From the NCBI GenBank assembly GCA_021201735.1, contig JAJQEJ010000062.1, forward strand, positions 24,187 to 72,403: a stretch of DNA of 48,217 nt. The letters are read 5' to 3'. The first letter of the stretch is position 1, and every line of letters begins with the position of its first letter. Source of the DNA: Oscillospiraceae bacterium. GTDB lineage: Bacteria > Bacillota > Clostridia > Oscillospirales > Oscillospiraceae. Below the pieces are notes generated by a model that worked only from the letters and a program-made list of their open reading frames with translations, made no database searches and was not told the DNA's origin. The position numbers and the translations under genes are program-made. Shown piece after piece: positions 16,753-24,324 of this stretch.

Positions 16753-17859
16753 ATGGTAATGCAAGAGGATGCAACATTACAGCAACTCCGGGCATATGCC
16801 CTCAGTTATCGCGTGGATGAATATTTCCGTCTTGCCAATCAGTTGCTCTCCACAACAAGCGGGGAGACGCTGGGCAGGGTCTACTTAAGTATGGCGCAGG
16901 TGAAGCTCTGTATCACGGATGATACGCTGTTGGATGACTGCTTGCACGCCGATGCGCTCTTGCCGGAAGGATACCGGGAGCCGCCGTATTTTCAGCAAAT
17001 GGAGCCGCAGGATGCCAATACCGTTTTGCTCTTTCAGCCGAACGAGGGATATTTTACCCGATTTTTATCTGTGCTGGAGCAGGCGCAGGTCATATTCGAG
17101 AAATATTTAGGTGAGTATGGCAAGTTTGCTTGCCTGCAGGCTAAGCATGAGATTCTCTACTTCACAGGTACAATCAATGAGGTCGCGGTCGCCGCGGAGG
17201 ACGTGATGAATACCCGCTTTAAGGAGCTTGGGGACCTCACCCGCGCGGTTTATACCAGTTATCTGCTTGTCCGTATCTACATACAGCTGGGCAGGGCAGC
17301 GGAGGCCAGGCAGGTAACCCTGGACATGGCAAATTGGGCGCTGGATCATCCCGATGCGCCCTGCAACTATATGTATCAGCGCGTCCGGTCGTGGATAAAC
17401 CTGACAACAGGATGGGGCGGAGATGCCCCACGGTTTTATACCACGCCGGACGGCAGTGTGTATCCTATGCTTGACGAGCGCAACAGCGCAATGCAGCAAG
17501 GTGTTGCGGAATATGGCCCAACGGAAAAACCGTTCATTGCGATGGCCAGACAAATTTTCCCGGAAATCGTCACTATGCGCTGGTACTATGCAGAGATCTA
17601 CCGCGCTGTCGTATATTTTAAGTACGATGACCTCGAAAGCGCGCAGGCCGCGTTCCGGCGTCTGTACCCAGCGGCACACGGCAACAAAGTGAACATACCC
17701 TTCGTGGAATACGGTGCGCAGATCGTACCGTTTCTCGATTATCTGCTGAAAAGCGGTGAGCCATACGATCCGGTATGGCTCACGCAACTGCGGGATATGG
17801 CGCTCGATTATGAGGAAAAGCTCAATGAGCTACGTCAAACAGAGGAACTTGATTTTTAA
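16753..17859 (+). CDS. Uncharacterised helical-repeat protein
   Basis: 368 residues, not recognised. Composition and periodic spacing (LRAYALSYRVDEYFRLANQL; RVYLSMAQVKL; AVYTSYLLVRIYIQLGRAAE; YFKYDDLESAQAAFRRLYPA) suggest a TPR-like alpha-solenoid of several helix pairs. There is no signal peptide or membrane segment, so it is probably cytosolic. A beta-like insertion near residues 224-240 reads PRFYTTPDGSVYPML. The start ATG at 16753 follows GCAGGAAG. It lies 55 bases after the symporter gene on the same strand, and could share its transcript. TPR-like proteins act as binding platforms; nothing points to a specific partner. Confidence 0.7.
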   Translation: MVMQEDATLQQLRAYALSYRVDEYFRLANQLLSTTSGETLGRVYLSMAQVKLCITDDTLLDDCLHADALLPEGYREPPYFQQMEPQDANTVLLFQPNEGYFTRFLSVLEQAQVIFEKYLGEYGKFACLQAKHEILYFTGTINEVAVAAEDVMNTRFKELGDLTRAVYTSYLLVRIYIQLGRAAEARQVTLDMANWALDHPDAPCNYMYQRVRSWINLTTGWGGDAPRFYTTPDGSVYPMLDERNSAMQQGVAEYGPTEKPFIAMARQIFPEIVTMRWYYAEIYRAVVYFKYDDLESAQAAFRRLYPAAHGNKVNIPFVEYGAQIVPFLDYLLKSGEPYDPVWLTQLRDMALDYEEKLNELRQTEELDF

Positions 17860-17867
17860 GCGGCATT

Positions 17868-18236
17868 TTACAGATATAAGTACAGGTAATCCTCAATTAC
17901 ATCAAAAAGATGCGCGTACTCCACTTCAAACTCGTTGAGCAGGTCAACCAGCCCCGCAATAAAGCCCTGCTTGGTTGAGATATCCGGAATCATGGCCAGC
18001 AAATCCATGCGCTCGCCCTGACACTGATACACGGCAATTCCATAACCGGTATAAGCGCTGACGTCCGGTGTGGCGTAAGTCTCCTGCATGGCGCAGTAAA
18101 CATATGGAAACGCTGTGGCTGACGGATTGATTTTGGATGCATTTTCTCTGCGTGTCAAACTTGGGGGAACCGGTCTGTTGGTGTTTGCGTTATAATCCGC
18201 ATTTTTCCACGTGGGCAATGGTGTTCCTTTCCGCAT
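17868..18236 (-). CDS. Small uncharacterised protein, DUF6514-like
   Basis: 122 residues. After a poorly conserved N-terminus, the part AYTGYGIAVYQCQGERMDLL-AMIPDISTKQGF-IAGLVDLLNEFEVEYAHLFDVIEDYLYL has the pattern I associate with DUF6514: a strand-turn-strand, DIS, and a C-terminal helix ending in a acidic VIEDyL. Function is unknown for the family, which is common in Clostridia. ATG 18236 follows AAAGGA at moderate distance. It is transcribed toward the preceding gene and ends 8 bases from it. The family assignment is from memory and uncertain; the coding call is firmer. Confidence 0.65.
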   Translation of the reverse strand: MRKGTPLPTWKNADYNANTNRPVPPSLTRRENASKINPSATAFPYVYCAMQETYATPDVSAYTGYGIAVYQCQGERMDLLAMIPDISTKQGFIAGLVDLLNEFEVEYAHLFDVIEDYLYLYL

Positions 18237-18463
18237 CGTGTATCATTCCTTTCTTTTCCAGCCCGAACAATCATGTCGGACACATCCGCTTACTTGTCAG
18301 GCTGATTATACATGAAACGCCATGGTAAAACGACACCCCAAAGGGTGATATTAAGACAAAAAAGCAAATTTTTGTGGATCATTCGGCCTATTCCGACTGT
18401 GTTCGGGCAGTCTGTTCGCCGAGATGCCGCATAGTTAAGAAACACAATGGGGCGGCTTTGTCT

Positions 18464-19675
18464 ATGGACAGGACAATCATTCATGTGGATATGGATGCGT
18501 TTTACGCTGCGGTAGAGATCAGGGATCAACCTGCGCTGGGGGGGAAACCGCTTATCATTGGCGCGCTCCCCCATGAGCGAGGGGTGGTCGCCACATGCAG
18601 CTATGAGGCGCGGAAATTCGGGGTCGGTTCCGGCATGAGCATTAAAACGGCATACCAGCGGTGCCCACAGGGGATCTACATGCATCCAAACATGCGGAAA
18701 TACAGAGAGGTATCGGAACGCCTGCATGCAATTTGGCATGACTATACCGATACAGTAGAATATGTGGCATGGGACGAAGGCTATCTCGACGTGACCCATT
18801 CTGCACAGCAGTTTGGCGGTGCCATGGCAATTGCCCTCGCCATTAAAGCGCGGACAAAACAAGAGCTCGGGCTGACGTGTTCTGTCGGCATCGGCTATTC
18901 GAAAACAGCGGCAAAACTGGGCAGCGAAGAGAAAAAACCGGACGGGCTATTTGAAGTGCCAACTCCGGCGTTTTTCGTGAATTTGATCCTCGACCGCAAT
19001 GTGCGGGCACTGTATAGCGTCGGTGCCAAAACGGCGGAAAAGCTTGAGGGCGCAGGTATATTCACCGTGCGCGATGTGCGGCGCAATCGGCAGCGGGTGG
19101 CGGATATGCTGGGCAAGCATGGCCGCCAGATTATTGCACTCGCGGACGGAATTGACGACCGGCCTGTCGTGCACTATGAGGTGACCGACGCAAAATCCAT
19201 CGGCAGAGAGATCACGTTCCAGCAGGACATTGCCAATTTTGGCTTCCTGACCGATATCCTGATCCCGATTGCGCATGACATCAGCGTAAAACTCCGTGGC
19301 ATCGGGCTGTATGGCCGTACCGTCACCTTAAAGATAACCTATGGCGACATGAAGTCGATTACCCGCTCAAAAAGCGGTGAGCCCACAAATCAGGCGGAGG
19401 AGATTTTTTCGGTTGCCGCAGACCTGCTCGCCGCGGTAGGGCGAAAACCCATCCGGCTGGTGGGCATCAGCGTGCAAAATCTGACCGAAACATACACACG
19501 TCAGCTCACCTTCGACGATATTGGAACAGATCAGGCAGGCAGGCGCCATGACGCGTTTGCGGCCATGCTCCTGTCCCTGCAGCAAAAATATGGGCTGGAC
19601 ATCGCGCCGGAATCCGCCTGGACCTCCGCAGAGCGATTGTATGGGCTGATCGCACAAATGGAAAAAACGTTGTAG
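18464..19675 (+). CDS. dinB: Y-family DNA polymerase IV
   Basis: 403 residues, the usual length for DinB. The catalytic palm has IHVDMDAFYAAVE (metal-binding Asp residues near 8 and 10), the fingers YEARKFGVGSGMS, and the second acidic pair in AWDEGYLDVT (normally DEAYLD). The thumb HhH segment is VGAKTAEKLEGAGIFTV, and the little-finger domain covers the last 110 residues (KSIGREITFQQD). ATG 18464 is followed at once by the conserved strand. It does error-prone bypass of lesions. I saw no CGAAC-N4-GTTCG LexA box upstream. The C-terminus does not show a clear QxxLF beta-clamp peptide beyond RQLTFDDI, which could serve. Confidence 0.93.
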   Translation: MDRTIIHVDMDAFYAAVEIRDQPALGGKPLIIGALPHERGVVATCSYEARKFGVGSGMSIKTAYQRCPQGIYMHPNMRKYREVSERLHAIWHDYTDTVEYVAWDEGYLDVTHSAQQFGGAMAIALAIKARTKQELGLTCSVGIGYSKTAAKLGSEEKKPDGLFEVPTPAFFVNLILDRNVRALYSVGAKTAEKLEGAGIFTVRDVRRNRQRVADMLGKHGRQIIALADGIDDRPVVHYEVTDAKSIGREITFQQDIANFGFLTDILIPIAHDISVKLRGIGLYGRTVTLKITYGDMKSITRSKSGEPTNQAEEIFSVAADLLAAVGRKPIRLVGISVQNLTETYTRQLTFDDIGTDQAGRRHDAFAAMLLSLQQKYGLDIAPESAWTSAERLYGLIAQMEKTL

Positions 19676-19734
19676 ACGCGGGCGCAAAACTCTGATATAG
19701 TAAATTCGGCAATTTTGCCTGAAAGGAACCAGTT

Positions 19735-20199
19735 ATGGAGTTAGAACATCACGACCACGCCTGCAATTGCGGCCACGACCACGCCAATGAGGCCGCTCAT
19801 TCCTGCGATGTTTTCACGGATGGGCAGCTGAACGAGGCCGCTGACGGGTTTTTGCAGCTGTTAAAAACCCACCACTTTCTGCCCTGTGCAAGATTTGTCC
19901 TCAAAAGCACGTCGGAACCGGCGTTTTCCAGCGTGGCACTGGCACCGGTCTTTATCAGCGACGGTGAGGAGAGCGTCAGCGTGCTCCGCGCAATCGGGGA
20001 TATTCTACTGGGGCTGGAGCAACACGGTTATCTCTCGATTGATTATGACATCCCCCTCGACGGCTTCGACTACACGTATTTTAAAGAGAGCCGCGCCTAT
20101 CAGCTCTTCGTCCAGACGGTCAGAGAGGGAAAAGACCGCGACGGATTTCTTGGCGATACCGCAACCATCGAGTTTGGCAGCATTGCCCCCATTGAGTAG
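19735..20199 (+). CDS. Small protein with His/Cys-rich N-terminal metal-binding-like tail
   Basis: 154 residues. The first 25 read as a metal-chelating tail (HHDHACNCGHDHANEAAHSC): nine His or Cys positions that suit nickel, zinc or copper. The remainder is an alpha/beta domain I do not recognise (QLNEAADGFLQLLKTHHFLP; SVSVLRAIGDILLGLEQHGYLSIDYDIPL). ATG 19735 follows AAAGGA. It is a separate gene ending before a GC-rich terminator. A metal-dependent or storage role is only suggested by the tail; no chaperone family could be named. Confidence 0.7.
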   Translation: MELEHHDHACNCGHDHANEAAHSCDVFTDGQLNEAADGFLQLLKTHHFLPCARFVLKSTSEPAFSSVALAPVFISDGEESVSVLRAIGDILLGLEQHGYLSIDYDIPLDGFDYTYFKESRAYQLFVQTVREGKDRDGFLGDTATIEFGSIAPIE

Positions 20200-20209
20200 A
20201 TTGCATAAT

Positions 20210-20245
20210 TACCCCCCCCTGCACCCACGTGGTGCAGGGGGGGTA
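20210..20245. terminator. GC-rich bidirectional terminator
   Basis: TACCCCCCC..TGCACC pairs with GGTGCA..GGGGGGGTA around CACGT, spanning about 20210-20245, with a one-base C/G count mismatch. It lies between the convergent small protein gene and the SLH gene and can serve both. Confidence 0.8.
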
Positions 20246-20274
20246 TATCCTCTGGACGGAGGCCACGCACCCTG

Positions 20275-22158
20275 CTATGCAATTGAAATGCGGGTTCCGT
20301 TAATTAAAATTGCAGTGGCTTGCGCGACGTCGATGGTAGATGCTGCGTTCCATGTCAGAGCAAAGGTCTTCGCCTTCTCGTCATAGCTGCCGCCCCCGCC
20401 GCTGAGCTGGATGATACCTTTCGCAGTCTCGACCTCCAGCTTTAATTCGCTGGCCACATAAAGCGTATCCCCTGCAAAGGAGCCGGTGGCTTCCAGCCCT
20501 AAGGGGCTGAGTGTCAGGTGCTCAAACAGCTGATCCTCCACGGCGATGTCGTTCGTCCATGTGCGTATCTGTCCGCTGGTATCGCCCAGCTCAGCCGCCA
20601 ACTGCCAGCTGCCCTCCGCACCGGAAGCGAGTGTCCCTGTAAAGCACAGGGTATAGCCGGAGAGCGTTGCCTGATCTACGGGAAGGATCACCTCGTCGTA
20701 TCTATATTTTGCGGTTTCAAACGCCGTGTCCCGATCTGAGGCAATTTGATGATCCGCATCGGCAAAGAACGCAAACCAGCAATTTTCAGTCATTTGTTCG
20801 CCGCCGGCACTCACCAGATCAAGCTGCGGCGTGCCGCCAAATTCTGCGTTTGCATATGAACCGATCTGCACATGCAGTTTGCCATCTATCACACCAATAT
20901 TGGAAATCCACTGTCCGTCGTACCCGTGTGGCATGGCGGCATAGTAGCCCGGTGTGAGAATTGCGGTTCTATCATCGTCATTCTGAAAGGCGAACGGCAG
21001 GACGCCATCGTTGCTCGCTCCACACGAAATCACGGACGACACCTTGATGGTGTCCCCTGTCACCGTTTTCACATCGGACATCGCCACGGGAATCGGCTCC
21101 AGCTCATAGGAAAGCGTGTCGAAATATATGAGAGAGGTGCCGAGCGCCAGCGTATTGGATAACCTGCTTCCTGCATCGGCAGTAATCAAAAATTCAAGAT
21201 AGGCTGTATTGGTACTCTCATCAAAATCAAGTAAGGTTCTTGTCCACGAATAGCCCGTTGTGTCTGAAGCCGCAGCTTGCCCGATTGACACATAAAAGCC
21301 ATCCATAAAGTCGGTGTTCTCTGTGACCCGGTTCTCACCGGTGGTATCATGGAGGGAGAGACAGGCAACCGCCATATTTCCGTATTGATTTGCGCCGATC
21401 AGCTCCATGCGGATGCCCTGGTCCTCACAGGATGCCTGAACCGGCACAAGAATGTCAAGGAAGGCAGGCGCAAGGCCCTGCAAGAATGCAAAACTATCCT
21501 GTGTGGCAGAAGACGCGGAATTCAGCTGCTCCGCAAGCCACTCGTTACCCTCCAACGTGGCGGTGGCGCGGACGGTCAGAATCAGTGCTTGCTCAATGCT
21601 GGTGGGCTCCTTTGTGGCAAGGGCCGCTGACGTGGTGCCCTGTATGATTTGCTCCGCCACCATGCTGCCCATTGCCTGCGCAGCCCAATCAGCGACATCC
21701 TTTGCATCGGTATAGGAATCCAGCGCAGCAGGCGCGCTGAGTGCGCCCGCGTCAATGTAGTTAATTGCCCGGTAGAGCATGGTGGAAACTTCCTCGCGCG
21801 TGATGAATGCGTCCGGCTGAAAGGCGTCTTTTCCCGTGCCGGTGGTAATGCCGGCCGCAGCGGCCTTTAATACCATTGTATCTGAGGTATCCGCAAAGCT
21901 GTCGGTGCCGAGCGGCTCAATGCTCTTGCCTGTCTCCTGCTCCACAAAACTGACCGCAAGCCCTGCAAATTGATAACGGGTGATATCCTGTTTGTAATTG
22001 CCGCCCAGTCGGTCTGACAGCAACCCCAGTTCCTTTGCAATGTTTACCTCCTTCTGCGCCCAATCGCTCACGATCGGGGCTTCATCCGCCGCCAGCGCCG
22101 TTGATGGAATCAGCATTGACGCTGCCAGTAAAATCGGTATCACTCTCTTATAATTCAT
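20275..22158 (-). CDS. SLH wall protein carrying a copy of the anti-sigma external domain
   Basis: 627 residues. A signal peptide (YKRVIPILLAASMLIPSTAL then AADEA) leads to three SLH motifs at about 33-80 (VSDWAQKEVNIAKELGLL), 88-135 (FADTSDTMVLKAAAAGITTG) and 150-200 (YTDAKDVADWAAQAMGSM). From about residue 245 to the end the protein is nearly the same as the external part of the adjacent anti-sigma-like protein: CEDQGIRMELIGA, LIYFDTLSYELEPIPVAMSD, YYAAMPHGYDGQW, HVQIGSYANAEFGG. I used ATG 22158, 9 bases after AGGAG; the ATG at 22167 directly follows that site. It starts 15 bases after the anti-sigma gene, so it is the third gene of the sigma operon. It is held at the wall, while its twin is at the membrane. 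Confidence 0.87.
   Translation of the reverse strand: MNYKRVIPILLAASMLIPSTALAADEAPIVSDWAQKEVNIAKELGLLSDRLGGNYKQDITRYQFAGLAVSFVEQETGKSIEPLGTDSFADTSDTMVLKAAAAGITTGTGKDAFQPDAFITREEVSTMLYRAINYIDAGALSAPAALDSYTDAKDVADWAAQAMGSMVAEQIIQGTTSAALATKEPTSIEQALILTVRATATLEGNEWLAEQLNSASSATQDSFAFLQGLAPAFLDILVPVQASCEDQGIRMELIGANQYGNMAVACLSLHDTTGENRVTENTDFMDGFYVSIGQAAASDTTGYSWTRTLLDFDESTNTAYLEFLITADAGSRLSNTLALGTSLIYFDTLSYELEPIPVAMSDVKTVTGDTIKVSSVISCGASNDGVLPFAFQNDDDRTAILTPGYYAAMPHGYDGQWISNIGVIDGKLHVQIGSYANAEFGGTPQLDLVSAGGEQMTENCWFAFFADADHQIASDRDTAFETAKYRYDEVILPVDQATLSGYTLCFTGTLASGAEGSWQLAAELGDTSGQIRTWTNDIAVEDQLFEHLTLSPLGLEATGSFAGDTLYVASELKLEVETAKGIIQLSGGGGSYDEKAKTFALTWNAASTIDVAQATAILINGTRISIA
20285..21431 (-). 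repeat. Duplicated sensor-domain block, copy in SLH gene
   Basis: This block aligns without large gaps to 22206-23352, offset about 1,921 bp, in the same orientation. Long stretches are almost identical in DNA (for example the parts encoding DHQIASDRDTAFE and PHGYDGQW), meaning a recent duplication or ongoing gene conversion. Confidence 0.85.
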
Positions 22159-22173
22159 GATAAACATCTCCTA

Positions 22174-23628
22174 TTATTCATATAGTGCCGCCTCTCCCTT
22201 CGGAATGGGAAGGCGCGTTCCATTGATCAGGATTGCAGTGGCATCTGCCACATCAATTGGAGACGGCGCATTCCATTTGTAATCAAAGGTATGCGCTTCA
22301 GGATTATATGGGCCGCTTCCACCGCTCAGCAAAACCGTACCGTTTTGGGCTGTCTCCACTTCCACTATCATATTGCTTGCGGCAAATTCATCTTCTTCAT
22401 AGGCTCCGATGACTTCCAACCCCAGAGGATTCAGTGTGAGGTGTTCAAAGAGCAGCCCGTCCACCCTGACGTCATTTGTCCACATGCGTACTTCCCGGCT
22501 GGTATCGCCCAGCTCAGCCGTCAGCCGCCAGCTGCCCTCCGCACCGGAAGCGAGTGTCCCTGTGAAGCACAGGGTATAGCCGGAGAGCGTTGCCTGATCT
22601 ACGGGAAGGATCATCTCGTCATATCTATATTTTGCAATTTCAAATGCCGTGTCCCGATCTGAGGCAATTTGATGATCCGCATCGGTAAAGAACGCAAGCC
22701 AGCAATTTTCAGTCACTTGTTCGCCGTCGGCATTCACCAGATCAAGTTGGGGCGTGCCGCCAAATTCTGCGTTTGCATATGACCCAATCTGCACATGCAG
22801 TTTGCCGTCTATCAGCCCAATATTGGAAACCCACTGTCCGTCGTACCCGTGTGGCATGGCGGCATAGTAGCCCGGTGTGAGGATTGCGGTACTGTCATCT
22901 TCATTCTGAAAGTCAAACGGAAGGACGCCATCATTGATGGTACCACACGTAATTATGGACGCCACTTTAATTGTGTCCCCTGTCACCATTTTCACATCGG
23001 ACATCGCTACAGGAATGGGCTCCAGCTCATAGGAAAGCGTGTCGAAATAAATGAGAGAGGTACCCAGCTCCAGCGTATCGGGCAACGTATTCCCCGCATC
23101 GGCGGTAATCAGAAATTCCAGATAGGCTGTGTCGGTACTCTCATCAAAATAGAGCAGGTTTCTTTTCGCGCTGTAGCCTATTGCGTCTGACGACGTAGTT
23201 TGCCCTGTTGATACATAAAACCCATCCATAAAGTCGGTCTGCGCCGTAATACGGTTTTTACCGGAAACATCCTGTAGGGAGAGGTATACAACGGCCATAT
23301 TCGAATACTTTTGCGCGCCGATGAGTTCCATGCGGATGCCCTGATCTTCACAGTAGATTTCAACCGGCCTGACAATGTCACCGTAGCTTGGATTGAGCTT
23401 TTCTATCATCCAGTCAAAGCTGCCCAGCATAGCAGCCGCGGCTGTGATTGCAAGGATTGCCGCCACAATCGCAACCGCAATCAGCGGCCTGTGTATACGG
23501 CGTGGTTTAGGAAGCGGCATGTCTTCGGCAAGGCGGTCTTTCACCTGTTCAGCCAGCCCGTCCGTGTCCACTTTGATTTTGGAAAGCGCGTTGTAAATCA
23601 GTTGCTCTTCACGGTCAAATGCCTTCAT
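22174..23628 (-). CDS. Membrane anti-sigma-like protein, DUF4179 type with external domain
   Basis: 484 residues: about 45 cytoplasmic residues (DREEQLIYNALSKIKVDTDG; basic PKPRRIHRP), one membrane helix at about 48-68 (LIAVAIVAAILAITAAAAML), a short SFDWMIEKLNPSYGDIV juncture and an external domain of about 390 residues. This is the layout of DUF4179 proteins, which are encoded after ECF sigma factors and are taken to be anti-sigma factors; that role is inferred by context. The start overlaps the sigma stop (ATGA at 23628-23625), the standard sigma/anti-sigma coupling. The external domain recurs in the next gene, an SLH protein. The ligand is unknown. Confidence 0.87.
   Translation of the reverse strand: MKAFDREEQLIYNALSKIKVDTDGLAEQVKDRLAEDMPLPKPRRIHRPLIAVAIVAAILAITAAAAMLGSFDWMIEKLNPSYGDIVRPVEIYCEDQGIRMELIGAQKYSNMAVVYLSLQDVSGKNRITAQTDFMDGFYVSTGQTTSSDAIGYSAKRNLLYFDESTDTAYLEFLITADAGNTLPDTLELGTSLIYFDTLSYELEPIPVAMSDVKMVTGDTIKVASIITCGTINDGVLPFDFQNEDDSTAILTPGYYAAMPHGYDGQWVSNIGLIDGKLHVQIGSYANAEFGGTPQLDLVNADGEQVTENCWLAFFTDADHQIASDRDTAFEIAKYRYDEMILPVDQATLSGYTLCFTGTLASGAEGSWRLTAELGDTSREVRMWTNDVRVDGLLFEHLTLNPLGLEVIGAYEEDEFAASNMIVEVETAQNGTVLLSGGSGPYNPEAHTFDYKWNAPSPIDVADATAILINGTRLPIPKGEAALYE
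22206..23352 (-). repeat. Duplicated sensor-domain block, copy in anti-sigma gene
   Basis: The partner of 20285-21431. Protein identity is about four residues in five by eye over some 380 residues. Differences cluster at the C-terminal 60 residues and in the segment around residue 120-140 of the anti-sigma protein. Confidence 0.85.
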
Positions 23629-24152
23629 AACGACACCCCCTCTCCGCGCTGTAGGACAGCAAGGTATCTGGCGAGCTTCTTTTTACTCCGTTCATATTGC
23701 TTGCGCAGGGCGGCCGGAGAACGCCTGAACCGCAGGGAGAGGGCTTCATAGCTCTCGTCTTCCATAATGCGTCCATGTAGCAGTGCCCGCTCTTCCGGCT
23801 TGAGCATACGTAAAATTTCCAGCACTTCATCGCTCATCTCCGCCTCTGGTGCCGGTGGTACTTCCACTTCATTTACTTCATCGAGTGAAATCGGCCTATG
23901 TTTCTTTCGAAAATTCAGGCTGCGATGATACGTAATTTTATACAACCACGCGGACAGGTGCTTTCCGTCAAAGGCCGCGCGGTTTTGAAACGCGGAGAGG
24001 AAGACCTCCTGTACAACATCCTCGGCCTCCTGATAGTCGCATAATATTGTGGTTGCGTAACGGAGCAAGGGTTCACCAAAGAGCCGAATGACCTCTTCCA
24101 GCTCCGGCTCCCCACCGGAAACAAACCGTGTACCCAGGTCAGTCTCGTTCAT
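23625..24152 (-). CDS. ECF RNA polymerase sigma factor
   Basis: 175 residues, the typical ECF length. Region 2 is DYQEAEDVVQEVFLSAFQNRAAF with the -10 reading helix, shown by EAEDVVQEVF, and YKITYHRSLNFRKKHR; region 4 is LKPEERALLHGRIMEDESYEALS and FRRSPAALRKQYERSKKKL. ATG 24152 follows GAGGAGG with 6 bases between. The gene overlaps the anti-sigma gene by 4 bases. The upstream gap holds TGTCAC (24220-24215, minus strand), which could be an ECF-type -35, but no clear -10 partner is seen. It probably directs its own operon and other surface genes when the membrane partner receives a signal. Confidence 0.93.
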   Translation of the reverse strand: MNETDLGTRFVSGGEPELEEVIRLFGEPLLRYATTILCDYQEAEDVVQEVFLSAFQNRAAFDGKHLSAWLYKITYHRSLNFRKKHRPISLDEVNEVEVPPAPEAEMSDEVLEILRMLKPEERALLHGRIMEDESYEALSLRFRRSPAALRKQYERSKKKLARYLAVLQRGEGVSL

Positions 24153-24259
24153 ATATAGCCTCCTCGCATATGATCAGCTAGCTTCACCCTTATAACAATA
24201 TAAACTGGAGTTTTGTGACAGGATAATCATATTTTTTCTGTATTTGCAGCAGTATGAAA

Positions 24260-24294
24260 TGAAAAAGCCATTGGAGGCGATACCCCCAACGGCT
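24260..24294 (-). terminator. Rho-independent terminator of the dipeptidase gene
   Basis: On the minus strand AGCCGTTGG and CCAATGGCT (24294-24286 and 24274-24266) form a 9-bp stem with one G-U pair, followed at once by TTTTTC. It is just downstream of the dipeptidase stop. Confidence 0.8.
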
Positions 24295-24324
24295 GCAGGT
24301 CATTTTTAACTCCATTTTATTCTG

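Noticed and set aside
18330..18463. LexA/SOS box before dinB
   Set aside because: Two TGTTCG elements occur but in direct, not inverted, orientation; no CGAAC-N4-GTTCG palindrome.
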